From UBA1435 sp041663285 (GTDB lineage: Bacteria; Patescibacteriota; Microgenomatia; UBA12405), in contig JBAZSP010000022.1 in the NCBI GenBank assembly GCA_041663285.1, forward strand, positions 1-20,180: a DNA stretch of 20,180 nt, given 5' to 3'. The position numbers and the translations under genes were made by a program. Below are positions 12,688-20,180 of this stretch, in pieces. Position 1 is the first letter of the stretch. The number at the start of each line of letters is the position of its first letter. The notes below the pieces were generated by a model. That model saw nothing but the letters and a program-made list of their open reading frames with translations, was not told the DNA's origin and ran no database searches.

Positions 12688-15600
12688 ATGTGTTTAAGAA
12701 TTTGGCGATGGAGTAAGCTACTCCTATTTTTAGGAGGGGTAGGAATTTTTCTATTTTTTCCAAAAACAGTTAAAGCTGCATGTCCAAACTTTACGGTAGG
12801 TAGCGTAAAAAAAGATTCGGCAGGGACGGCACTTTTGGTAGATGTGAGAATGACAAGTCCGGCTGCCGGAAAATTTGCCAATAAGAAATATAGTACCCAA
12901 GGCTGCACCAGCAGCTGTGGCCGTAATTGCAGTGGATCTTTTGGTGAGCCGATTGAGCAGACTGACCCGGGTACCTCAAATTATTCGGTCAAGGTTTACT
13001 ACCGGATTTTTTGCGGAGTGACAAAGATAACAGTTAATTTTGACTGGATCAGTGATACCGCTGGCTGCCCGAACCAGGCTTTAAGTGCTTCGACAACTAC
13101 GGATAGCGTGACTGATTATGGTACTTCCTACTGTGAAAACTGTATCAAATATGATGTGTCCAGCCAGGGATGCTCTTCGACTAATCCTAGCCTATGTGGT
13201 GTAAAGGACGGTTGTATTGACGAGGCTGATTATAATTTGTGCGACTGGTGCAAGACCAGCGGAAACAGCAGCTATTGGTATTGTAAAGCTATTTCGGTTA
13301 GTTGTGATGCCATAAGATCGTCAACATGTTACCGTCGGTGCCTGGTGGGAATTACCTGCAGTAATCCCCCACCTCCGGTAGGTCCGACATTGCCCCCTCC
13401 GCCGCCGGGGACGACGGCGACTCCGGCACCTGAACCGACTATTGACCCGGGTGGCGTAACCTGTGGTACCAATGCCAGCGGCGATTGTGTTTGCGGACAT
13501 TTTGGATCGTACCCGGAATCATCGGCTGATATGAAGTGTGATGCCAATGGAGGTTTTTTACCTTTAGGCGGCAGTTGCTGCGGTACTTGTGACCGGAATG
13601 TAGAAATTAGTGGATTCACCATAAGTAACGATAATCCGATGCCGGGGGAGACAATAACGCTTGGCGGCAAGGCGACTACCACTTTAAGCGGATCATCGGT
13701 TAACTACCGGTACGCATTTTATCCGTCAAATGTAGCCAGTGTGTCGATAGGGGCATCGACTGGCTGGGACTGTGAACCGCATAACTGGTTTAAAAGAACG
13801 GACAGCACGGTGAATGGAAATTGGTGGGTTGAGGTAGGAACTATCAGACCAAAAACAGATATGCTGATTTCCCGGATGCATATACCACTTCATACCGAAG
13901 CGACGACGGCTTGGGATGTTAATTTTGCTATTACCGACGCAACCAGGACAGTTAGTGACAATAATTATGATTCCGATTCGAACCCTGAAGGAGTGCCGCA
14001 TACATTTGTATTACCTGGTAATTCCCTAGCCTGCCAACCGGGAGGCCAAAGACTAAGAATTGTTCCCGGCAGCGGAATAGCGGAATACCGAGTCGATTTT
14101 AATGTCAGGCCCAAATTAACGGCATTGCAGAATTACAAAGTTTGGGCAAGATCAACAGCCAGTGGAGCTGGCCAGGATATAAGCTTGGTGTCGTGTTATG
14201 GACCGGAAAAAACCAGGGTACCAGAGCTAAAAGTTATGAAAGACGATGTAGCGGTGGTGGCCGGAGGAGATTTGGGCCAGGCGGAGTCGGGGGTGAGTGG
14301 GATGGCCTATGAAAAAGAGTGGACAGTGCCAACAACTTTGGTACCGGGGACAACTTACACAGTAGTGTTGGAGGCGGGTGATTCGGAATCATTGGTCAAC
14401 GATTATATAGTTACCAACGGGTATGCATCATACGCTTCGGCATCGCTGGAAAAGAATATTGTGATTGCTCCGCCGGCGCCAACATTTTCGGACTTGGAGA
14501 TTGAAAATGTCAGCGGCAAAACCTTGCCTCCGGAATGGATAGAGGGACAAAAATACAACGAGATTTGTGATGACGAATATTTTACCTATGGTACCACCGG
14601 TTACCGGACAGTGCTGTTTACTTTAGCTTTTGAAATGCTGACGTCCGGAGCCGATATCGATAAGGTGATAATGTCGTTGGATACATACCTGGATATTGGA
14701 GTCAGCGGTTTAAGCACCGGGACAACCAAGACCTCAATTAGCGGCAGCGAATCAGCCAATATAAATTTGGCCAGTCCGGGAATCAACACTTGGGTCAGTG
14801 GAACTACTAGGTATCTGACGATTCCAATAGAGTTCCTCGACAATTTTAGACAAGGTACATATAGTCTGCTGGCTAATGCTTACAGCAAGCAAGGAAATAC
14901 AAATCTTTATAGCCGCGATACCGGGCGACAATTTAGGGTTTGGGATTGTAAGGTAAATATTCAGGGGACAGTTTACGATGGGTCGGCGGTTACTCCGGTA
15001 TGTAGTTTGAATCTGGGATTTACTGACCAGATTGATAAGGCCGGGGCTAATTTAACTTCATTGGATTATGCCGGGGTGGGTAACAGCCAGAACAAGTCAA
15101 TGGTAATTGATGTGGTTAACCCGACATATTCGGACGGGGGTGACAGTAACCGGGAGCTAATTTTTGGATTGGATTTTCGGCCTGATTTTAATGATGATGC
15201 TAATTTTGCCTCACCGGTATTGAAGGTGGTTAACGTGGGGACAGGAGTAACCTATTGCCCGGTGACTGACGTGGTGTCACTTAAAAAATCGACCGGACTA
15301 ATCGATCCATACAGCGATAACCCGATTATTCAGGTTAATTTTTCGGCCTTAGTCAATCAGGAACCATGGTACCAGCTGGTGGGTGGTGGGGTTCGGGCTA
15401 AAACAGACATAATCGATCAGATACCAGTAACTTGCGAAGAGGCAACAAAGGCTATAACCATCGGTTCGACTACCGGGGCCGGAGTGGGAGAGACCAACAA
15501 CGGAATGGTGACAGCGGTGAGTGTGGTCAGCGGCCAGGGGGTATATGGGATACCGCTGGATATGGGTGTTAATCGAAATACGGTAGCGGTAAACGATGAG

Positions 15601-16068
15601 ATTAAATTTGCCGAAGTATATGACAAATATTTTAGAAAGTTGGGGCAGGGAAGAGAAATAGTTGGCAATGCCAGCATGAGCACAATCGGGACTGGCAGTA
15701 CCGGAGTGGTGCTGGTTCGGGGTAACTTAACGGTAGATGTGGGTAATTCATTGAGCAGTGGCCAGTTTTTGATGGTTGGGGTGTCGGGAAGTATCACGGT
15801 TGACCGGAATGTCGACAGAATGGCCGGGGTATATTTTGCTGACGGAACGATAACTTTTGGCAGCAGCACTCCGGGAGAGGAGTCTGATGCTCAACTGGTG
15901 GTCGAAGGCTCGATGTACACTAACGGTGACGTGAGGATGCTGAGAAATTTGGACAGCGGACAAAATAACACTACTCCGGCGGTTGTGGTTAAATACCGGC
16001 CAGATCTGGTGTTTTCGATTCCGGAAAAATTAACAGAAATATTATCAGGATGGAGGGAGGGACTATGA
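12688..16068 (+). CDS. Giant cysteine-rich secreted protein, putative pilus-tip adhesin (PilY1 analogue)
   Basis: The 1126-residue protein starts with a Sec-type signal (SKLLLFLGGVGIFLFFPKTVKA, cut near residue 30). Residues about 31-225 are very rich in cysteine; a Pro-rich linker follows (about 225-255), then beta-rich Ig-like segments (about 300-950), and a C-terminal repeat-like beta region (GNLTVDVGNSLSSGQFLMVG and onward). It ends with VVVKYRPDLVFSIPEKL, a tail I recall from other Patescibacteria pilus-locus proteins. It has no pilin helix and no C-terminal membrane anchor. It is coupled by ATGA overlap to a PilX-like gene, so by context it is a tip or surface adhesin; no homology to PilY1 itself is visible. 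ATG 12688 is preferred over TTG 12670. The adhesin role is inference. Confidence 0.8.
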   Translation: MCLRIWRWSKLLLFLGGVGIFLFFPKTVKAACPNFTVGSVKKDSAGTALLVDVRMTSPAAGKFANKKYSTQGCTSSCGRNCSGSFGEPIEQTDPGTSNYSVKVYYRIFCGVTKITVNFDWISDTAGCPNQALSASTTTDSVTDYGTSYCENCIKYDVSSQGCSSTNPSLCGVKDGCIDEADYNLCDWCKTSGNSSYWYCKAISVSCDAIRSSTCYRRCLVGITCSNPPPPVGPTLPPPPPGTTATPAPEPTIDPGGVTCGTNASGDCVCGHFGSYPESSADMKCDANGGFLPLGGSCCGTCDRNVEISGFTISNDNPMPGETITLGGKATTTLSGSSVNYRYAFYPSNVASVSIGASTGWDCEPHNWFKRTDSTVNGNWWVEVGTIRPKTDMLISRMHIPLHTEATTAWDVNFAITDATRTVSDNNYDSDSNPEGVPHTFVLPGNSLACQPGGQRLRIVPGSGIAEYRVDFNVRPKLTALQNYKVWARSTASGAGQDISLVSCYGPEKTRVPELKVMKDDVAVVAGGDLGQAESGVSGMAYEKEWTVPTTLVPGTTYTVVLEAGDSESLVNDYIVTNGYASYASASLEKNIVIAPPAPTFSDLEIENVSGKTLPPEWIEGQKYNEICDDEYFTYGTTGYRTVLFTLAFEMLTSGADIDKVIMSLDTYLDIGVSGLSTGTTKTSISGSESANINLASPGINTWVSGTTRYLTIPIEFLDNFRQGTYSLLANAYSKQGNTNLYSRDTGRQFRVWDCKVNIQGTVYDGSAVTPVCSLNLGFTDQIDKAGANLTSLDYAGVGNSQNKSMVIDVVNPTYSDGGDSNRELIFGLDFRPDFNDDANFASPVLKVVNVGTGVTYCPVTDVVSLKKSTGLIDPYSDNPIIQVNFSALVNQEPWYQLVGGGVRAKTDIIDQIPVTCEEATKAITIGSTTGAGVGETNNGMVTAVSVVSGQGVYGIPLDMGVNRNTVAVNDEIKFAEVYDKYFRKLGQGREIVGNASMSTIGTGSTGVVLVRGNLTVDVGNSLSSGQFLMVGVSGSITVDRNVDRMAGVYFADGTITFGSSTPGEESDAQLVVEGSMYTNGDVRMLRNLDSGQNNTTPAVVVKYRPDLVFSIPEKLTEILSGWREGL

Positions 16069-16862
16069 AGCAGATGAAAGGCCAAATAGCTTTGGTGGTG
16101 CTGGTGGTGTCAAGTATTGTGCTGACTTTGGGATTGTCATTGTCGCGAAAGGCAGTAGTGGAAACAAAAATTGATACCGACGAGGAACTTTTGAAGACAG
16201 CCTTTAACACGGCAGAGTCGGGAATTGATTATTACCTGGCGACTGGCCAAACCAATTATCAGACATCTGACCTTTTGTCGCAGGCGACGGTGACGGCCGA
16301 AAATATCGGACTAACTTCGGTATTGGTTTCGGACGGAATGACACTGCAGAATGAAAATTCGTACTTTTGGATGGTTGGGCATAATGAGGCTGACGGTAAA
16401 CTGGATTATGGCAGCGTGTACGGTGGGGCCTCGGTTAAAATTTGCGCCGATAATACTTATAACGGGCTGGTGTATGTTGTTTACTTTTACCGACAGGGGG
16501 CAGAGTACAAAACCAGAAGGGCAGGCTATAGCTTGGGAGGAGCGCTGCCAGGGGATACTAAGGGATTCGTGACTCCGGGGGGTGGGGTGTCGGGTTGTAG
16601 CGACAGTAGCAAGGAAGGATTTACGTTTAATTTGGGCGGGACTCCCCTACTTTTGGTGGTGTCGCCGATGACCGGCGGAACTAACTTACGGATTGAGGGC
16701 AGCGCAATTTTTCCGATTCAGGGGAAGGATATTAGCTCCGTCGGGCAGGCCGGTGATGTGTCGGCTCAGGCGGTTAAGAGAAAAATCTCGGTTAAAAAAA
16801 TATACGAAGTGCCGGCATTTATGCTGGAAGGAATTACCGCTGACGGGGTTGTAAATAACTGA
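16065..16862 (+). CDS. PilX/GspK-like minor pilin-type protein
   Basis: This 265-residue protein starts MKQMKG^QIALVVLVVSSIVL, with a glycine-ended short leader and a hydrophobic helix. It is followed by KIDTDEELLKTAFNTAESGIDYYLA, which matches the PilX N-terminal pattern (AFxxAExG). There is no Glu at +5, as in GspK-type tip pseudopilins. The start is fixed by ATGA overlap with the giant gene and by a strong Shine-Dalgarno GGAGGGAGGG (16053-16061). An upstream ATG at 16050 is less likely. In known systems PilX/GspK caps the minor pilin complex and PilX works with PilY1, which is its coupled neighbour here by position. Confidence 0.78.
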   Translation: MKQMKGQIALVVLVVSSIVLTLGLSLSRKAVVETKIDTDEELLKTAFNTAESGIDYYLATGQTNYQTSDLLSQATVTAENIGLTSVLVSDGMTLQNENSYFWMVGHNEADGKLDYGSVYGGASVKICADNTYNGLVYVVYFYRQGAEYKTRRAGYSLGGALPGDTKGFVTPGGGVSGCSDSSKEGFTFNLGGTPLLLVVSPMTGGTNLRIEGSAIFPIQGKDISSVGQAGDVSAQAVKRKISVKKIYEVPAFMLEGITADGVVNN

Positions 16863-16876
16863 AGTTTGTTTATACT
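16849..16876 (+). promoter_or_regulatory. Promoter for pilM-pilN-pilO
   Basis: TTGTAA (16849-16854), a 16-nt spacer and TATACT (16871-16876, 5/6) end 7 nt before ATG 16884. There is no Shine-Dalgarno sequence. A leaderless pilM message is the simplest reading. Confidence 0.6.
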
Positions 16877-16883
16877 TAATTTT

Positions 16884-17915
16884 ATGAGTGATTTTTTTGG
16901 CATAGATTTGGGAGTGGGTACAACCAAAATCGTGGCGCTGACCAAAGACCAGAAAGGAACAATAATTCTTGATGGGATCGGTGAAACCAGGACACCGAAT
17001 ATTGATTGGCAAAAAGGCGGGGCAAAAGGAAAAGCTCTAAGCCAGATGACGGATGCAGTTAAAAGCCTGATATCGGATTTGAGATTGAAGGCCAGACAGA
17101 CAGTGGCTACTCTGCCGGAAGATGAGGTGGTGTCGAGACTGATTAATTTGCCGCCACTTAAAGAAACCGAGATAAGGGATGCTTTGAAGTTTGAGGCTGA
17201 AACCTTTGTCCCTTACCCGCTGGATCAGGTGTCGATTGATTATGAAGTGGTGGAGCAGGACGAGGGGGGCAGATTATCGGTTTTTGCTATTGCGGCCAGA
17301 AATGATTTAATTCAGTCTTACATAAAGTTATTTAAAAACATGGGGCTGGAGCTTATTGCTCTGGAATCTCCGGCGGTGTCGATGAAGAGGGCGGTTAATT
17401 TGTCTATTCCGCAAGTGGGCGGGGCGATTGTGGTGGATATGGGGGAGAAATATTCGGACATAATCGGCCTGGCGAATGGAAATATCCGGTTTACCAGATC
17501 GATGTCGGTGGGAGGAGAATCCCTCACCCGGGCGATTTCGATTAACTTAAGCTTGGACATGGCATCGGCCGAAGAATACAAAAAAGCCTATGGAATGAAG
17601 GAGATGGAGCTGGAAGGTAAAATAAAAGCGGCGATTACCCCGGTATTTAGCAGCATGGCGGAGGAAATAAGGAGAGCCATGACCCTGTTTGCCGAAGAAA
17701 GGGGGAAAGCAGCGGATATTTTGGTGTTAAGCGGCGGCGGAGCTAATTTGCCCGGCTTGGCAGAAGAACTGACCAGAACGTTGGGGATAGAAGTTCAGGT
17801 GATCCAGCCATTCGTAAAGATTGATACTTCCAAAATTAACGTACCCATAAATTTAAATTCGGACGGCTGCCGTTTTAGCATTGCTGTCGGATCGGCTTTG
17901 AGAGGATTGGTATGA
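16884..17915 (+). CDS. pilM: Type IV pilus assembly protein PilM
   Basis: This 343-residue cytoplasmic protein has the actin-like fold of PilM/FtsA. The phosphate-1 loop is FGIDLGVGTTKIVAL (residues 5-19), AVVSMKRAVN and IVVDMGEKYSDII follow, and the late motif LVLSGGGANLPGLAEEL is the adenosine loop. The segment LPPLKETEIRDALKFEAETFVPYPLDQVSIDYEV is a hallmark of PilM. It binds the N-terminal tail of PilN and links it to the motor complex. ATG 16884 is chosen because of TATACT 7 nt upstream; an in-frame TTG at 16866 would add six residues. Its stop overlaps the pilN start (ATGA). Confidence 0.94.
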   Translation: MSDFFGIDLGVGTTKIVALTKDQKGTIILDGIGETRTPNIDWQKGGAKGKALSQMTDAVKSLISDLRLKARQTVATLPEDEVVSRLINLPPLKETEIRDALKFEAETFVPYPLDQVSIDYEVVEQDEGGRLSVFAIAARNDLIQSYIKLFKNMGLELIALESPAVSMKRAVNLSIPQVGGAIVVDMGEKYSDIIGLANGNIRFTRSMSVGGESLTRAISINLSLDMASAEEYKKAYGMKEMELEGKIKAAITPVFSSMAEEIRRAMTLFAEERGKAADILVLSGGGANLPGLAEELTRTLGIEVQVIQPFVKIDTSKINVPINLNSDGCRFSIAVGSALRGLV

Positions 17916-18454
17916 ATGAGCTAAACCTGTTGCCTTCGAGGGCGCGATTTCAGCAAAGAAAGATCCAGTTAAAGAAGAAATCGATGCTGTTTGTGACCGG
18001 ATTGGTGGCGGTGCTGGTATTGTCACTTTTGGTAACGGGGATTTTGTGGGGGATGGCAAATTTTAAGCTAACCGCTGAAGACAAGAAGTATAAAAAAACA
18101 TTAACTGATTATCAGGCAATGGCCGACAATATTGCTACCAGCCAGGACTTGAAATATCGGGCCAAGGTAATCGGTAAAATCTTAAATGAGCGGTTTGAAT
18201 ATGGCAGTTACATTAAAAAAATCGATTCCTTTTTGATTGAGAACGCCGCTATCGATGATTACAAACTTATAGGGTTGAACAAAATTCAGCTGAATGGCAG
18301 TGCTAACGGTGATTACATTGATGCGGTGGAAAAAAAGGTGGGAGAAATAAATGCGGGTAAGCTGGAAGGTTTTGGCTCGGCCAGGATTATCGGTTTAGTG
18401 GCGGATAACGGCCTGTGGCGGTTTACCCTGGAGGTGGGAACTAATGAAAAATAA
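17912..18454 (+). CDS. pilN: Type IV pilus assembly protein PilN
   Basis: This 180-residue protein begins MNELNLLPSRARFQQRKIQL. The NLLP motif is the PilM-binding tail of PilN. One membrane helix (about residues 25-50) is followed by a coiled-coil-like region (EDKKYKKTLTDYQAMADNIA) and a small ferredoxin-like domain. It sits in the cytoplasmic membrane and pairs with PilO. It is coupled to pilM by ATGA overlap with AGAGGA (17901-17906) as Shine-Dalgarno, and overlaps pilO by 11 nt. Confidence 0.88.
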   Translation: MNELNLLPSRARFQQRKIQLKKKSMLFVTGLVAVLVLSLLVTGILWGMANFKLTAEDKKYKKTLTDYQAMADNIATSQDLKYRAKVIGKILNERFEYGSYIKKIDSFLIENAAIDDYKLIGLNKIQLNGSANGDYIDAVEKKVGEINAGKLEGFGSARIIGLVADNGLWRFTLEVGTNEK

Positions 18455-19193
18455 AAAAGTAGCGTCGGGTATGATTTTTGGGGTGGAAACAGACCTGATA
18501 ACGATTTTGATTTGGCCGTTTGTAGCACTGACGGCATTTTTGGTAATAATGCTGGGGGTGGTGCTGCCAAGATATAACGAAATCGGAGAAATGAACAAAA
18601 AGGTGCTGGATACGATTCAGAAGCGGCAATCAATTCTTGATAAAAAGAACTACCTGTCATCGGTAAATCAGGAGGTGTTGAAAAGAAATGTAGTGACACT
18701 TAATAATGCCTTATTGAAGGAGAAAAACTGGTATACCCTGATTACGGTAGTTAACCAGGTGGCCAGGGATTTTGGATTCCAGCTGGAATCGTTTAACGTC
18801 AATCCGGGGAAAGTGACCGGGGAAGAGGAGGAAAAGGCGGCCAAAGAGATGACTTTAAAAATACCAATAACCTTAACCCTGATCGGGCCAAAGAGTAGTT
18901 ACCTGGATTTTTTGCTGGCTCTGGAAAAAACCTTACCCCTTTTGGTACTGGATCGGTTTGAGATGAAGGTCAGTGGGGAGACTATCGGTTTGGATTTGGT
19001 GGTGTCGTCGTATTATTTGGCGGCCAAGCCTTCGGTAATCGGCAATTTAAGCCTGGCGGATTTGGCCTTGAAACCCGAAGAAAATGAAATATTAAAGACT
19101 TTGGGCGAATTTAGGAGTACCTTGGAATCGGGAAAATCAGTTCAACCGAAAGAGTACGTCCGGTACGGACGGGAAGATCCATTTAACTTTTGA
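18444..19193 (+). CDS. pilO: Type IV pilus assembly protein PilO
   Basis: This 249-residue protein has one N-terminal membrane helix (about 18-43), then a coiled-coil region (EIGEMNKKVLDTIQKRQSIL) and a C-terminal domain with the PilO-like stretch LTLIGPKSSYLDFLLALEKT. It forms the membrane complex with PilN and PilM. A strong Shine-Dalgarno GGAGGT (18430-18435) lies inside pilN. Its last 11 nt overlap the convergent khpA gene. No PilP or PilQ gene follows, in contrast to Gram-negative pilMNOPQ. Confidence 0.87.
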   Translation: MKNKKVASGMIFGVETDLITILIWPFVALTAFLVIMLGVVLPRYNEIGEMNKKVLDTIQKRQSILDKKNYLSSVNQEVLKRNVVTLNNALLKEKNWYTLITVVNQVARDFGFQLESFNVNPGKVTGEEEEKAAKEMTLKIPITLTLIGPKSSYLDFLLALEKTLPLLVLDRFEMKVSGETIGLDLVVSSYYLAAKPSVIGNLSLADLALKPEENEILKTLGEFRSTLESGKSVQPKEYVRYGREDPFNF

Positions 19194-19413
19194 TATCGAG
19201 AGAAAATTTTTCGTTCGGATAAGAAAGACCCAAAAGAGTTTTGATGGATTTGATTATTCGGCCGTCTTTTCCGATAATTTGACCAACAATTTCCGGCTGG
19301 GCGGTAATGGTAAATTGGGTAAAGACGTCGTTTTTTTCGACGGTTAAGTTGACCGATTCGGCCGGAACTATAGAATGAAGGATAAATTCAAGAGTTTCTT
19401 CGATGGTAGCCAT
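19183..19413 (-). CDS. khpA: KH-domain RNA-binding protein KhpA
   Basis: This 76-residue protein is a single KH domain, with the GxxG RNA-binding loop in IVGQIIGKDGRIIKSIKTLL. Length and position directly after rpsP match KhpA (YlqC), a small RNA chaperone-like protein found in many bacteria. It starts 5 nt after the rpsP stop, so the two genes are probably co-transcribed. Its stop lies inside the end of pilO on the other strand. Confidence 0.9.
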   Translation of the reverse strand: MATIEETLEFILHSIVPAESVNLTVEKNDVFTQFTITAQPEIVGQIIGKDGRIIKSIKTLLGLSYPNEKFSLDIKS

Positions 19414-19418
19414 AGTAT

Positions 19419-19706
19419 TTAAGTAGTGGAAGTGGCCGAATTTTTGGCTTTGGCTTTAACTTTGGGAGTTGAAAAAGGGTATTTTTCGGGCTCTAGCAGG
19501 TGTTTTAACCCCAGAGTGGGAACTGCACCTTTTTTGATCCAGGATTGGTAGAGCTCCTGGTTAAGATTAAGGGTTTTGGTTTGGGGAGTATAAAAACCGA
19601 TGGTGTCAACGACCTTGCCGGTGACTTTACTTTTAGCTTCAGCGATGACGATCCGGAAGGTGCGCTGGTGCTTTTTCCCTCTGATTGATAGTTTGATTTT
19701 GAGCAT
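19419..19706 (-). CDS. rpsP: 30S ribosomal protein S16
   Basis: This 95-residue protein has the S16 pattern MLKIKLSIRGKKHQRTFRIV followed by GFYTPQTK and a middle segment ending in KKGAVPTLGLKHLL. It binds 16S rRNA and helps assemble the small subunit. The Lys/Ala/Thr-rich tail after residue 80 is an unstructured extension. It lies 19 bp after the rnc stop, with a consensus TATAAT 7 nt before the ATG. Confidence 0.96.
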   Translation of the reverse strand: MLKIKLSIRGKKHQRTFRIVIAEAKSKVTGKVVDTIGFYTPQTKTLNLNQELYQSWIKKGAVPTLGLKHLLEPEKYPFSTPKVKAKAKNSATSTT

Positions 19707-19713
19707 AGTGGCA

Positions 19714-19719
19714 ATTATA
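19714..19719 (-). promoter_or_regulatory. -10 box for rpsP-khpA
   Basis: A perfect TATAAT on the minus strand ends 7 nt before the rpsP ATG, in the 19-bp gap after rnc. The -35 region is poor. It points to an internal, leaderless promoter for rpsP. Confidence 0.5.
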
Positions 19720-19725
19720 CCCTAT

Positions 19726-20180
19726 TTAATCTTTTTTCGAAAGAATTTTGGAAGCAGCGATGGCAGCAGATTCTTCGGCCCGTTGCTTGGAGGTGCCGGA
19801 ACCGGTAGTAATAAGGGTGTTATCAAGATAGACACCGACTTCAAAAGTTTTGTTGTGGTCGGGGCCGGCTTCGCGAATGGTCTCGTAATGAGGGGTAATC
19901 CCCTGCTTGGCCTGGGCGATTTCCTGAAAAAGGCTTTTGGGGTCTTTGTAAATTTTTTGCTGGGAGATTTGATTGATACTGGGAACAAAAAGTTTGGCCA
20001 GAAATTTTTTGGTGGCCTGGATACCCTGGTCAAGGTAGATGGCGCCGATTATGGCCTCGAAAGTATCGGCCAGAATGGACTGGTTTTGACGGCCGCCATG
20101 GGTTTCTTCACCCTTGGAGAGCAGAATGCAGTCACCCAGATTAATTGAGTTGGCGATTAGGGCTAAATTTTGGGTGCAAA
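19726..20180 (-). CDS. rnc: Ribonuclease III, C-terminal part (cut by window edge)
   Basis: The reverse strand is open from the window edge to TAA at 19726-19728, giving 151 residues. The first part contains GEETHGGRQNQSILADTFEA followed by IIGAIYLDQG, the RNase III catalytic-domain signature with the late Asp and Glu of the metal site. The C-terminal part (ITPHYETIREAGPDHNKTFE and onward) is the double-stranded-RNA-binding domain, ending EESAAIAASKILSKKD. RNase III cuts double-stranded RNA, including rRNA precursors. The N-terminus lies outside the window. Confidence 0.95.
   Translation of the reverse strand, partial: CTQNLALIANSINLGDCILLSKGEETHGGRQNQSILADTFEAIIGAIYLDQGIQATKKFLAKLFVPSINQISQQKIYKDPKSLFQEIAQAKQGITPHYETIREAGPDHNKTFEVGVYLDNTLITTGSGTSKQRAEESAAIAASKILSKKD

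Noticed and set aside
19600..20148. A 182-codon open frame on the plus strand.
   Set aside because: It is antisense to the clear RNase III and S16 genes, whose conserved motifs are on the minus strand.

Overview
This window looks like part of a Patescibacteria (Candidate Phyla Radiation) chromosome, probably of Microgenomates type. This is an inference. It rests on short or leaderless genes, a compact type IV pilus locus with no secretin (PilQ) or PilP, a shortened delta-prime-like clamp-loader protein, and small hairpin repeats built on CCGCCAGAGGCGG plus AT-rich spacer repeats that I associate with these genomes. The missing secretin suggests a single-membrane (monoderm) cell, although such genes could lie elsewhere.

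Layout. 1-1055 (minus strand): the N-terminal part of a Fic-family protein, cut by the window edge, then a short hairpin repeat, then a delta-prime-like DNA polymerase III protein. 1086-5790 (plus): pilB, pilT, pilC and a first prepilin, closed by a strong intrinsic terminator at 5806-5840. 5893-11324: the prepilin peptidase pilD and eight more prepilins. The last three resemble the FimU/PilV/PilW (GspH/I/J) minor-pilin series. 11495-12616: an exported protein with a Tat-type signal, which has its own strong promoter and different codon use. 12688-16862: a very large cysteine-rich secreted protein, translationally coupled to a PilX/GspK-like protein; by position this pair is a PilY1/PilX analogue. 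16884-19193: pilM-pilN-pilO, the inner-membrane alignment complex. 19183-20180 (minus): khpA, rpsP and the C-terminal part of rnc (RNase III), an ordinary housekeeping group that converges on pilO.

How it works together. PilB extends and PilT retracts the fibre, PilC is the membrane platform, PilD processes the prepilins, and PilM/N/O couple the motors to the envelope. Nine prepilins plus the PilX-like protein provide the fibre and a probable tip complex, and the large cysteine-rich protein is the best candidate for a tip adhesin. The first genes of putative transcription units carry a -10-like hexamer 5-7 nt before the start codon, which suggests leaderless mRNAs. Several genes inside units have overlapping stops and starts with good Shine-Dalgarno sequences.

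The parts most worth a second look are the Tat-signal protein inside the pilus locus, the PilY1-like giant protein, the duplicated prepilin promoter cassette, and two unrelated genomic repeats carried in frame inside pilD.
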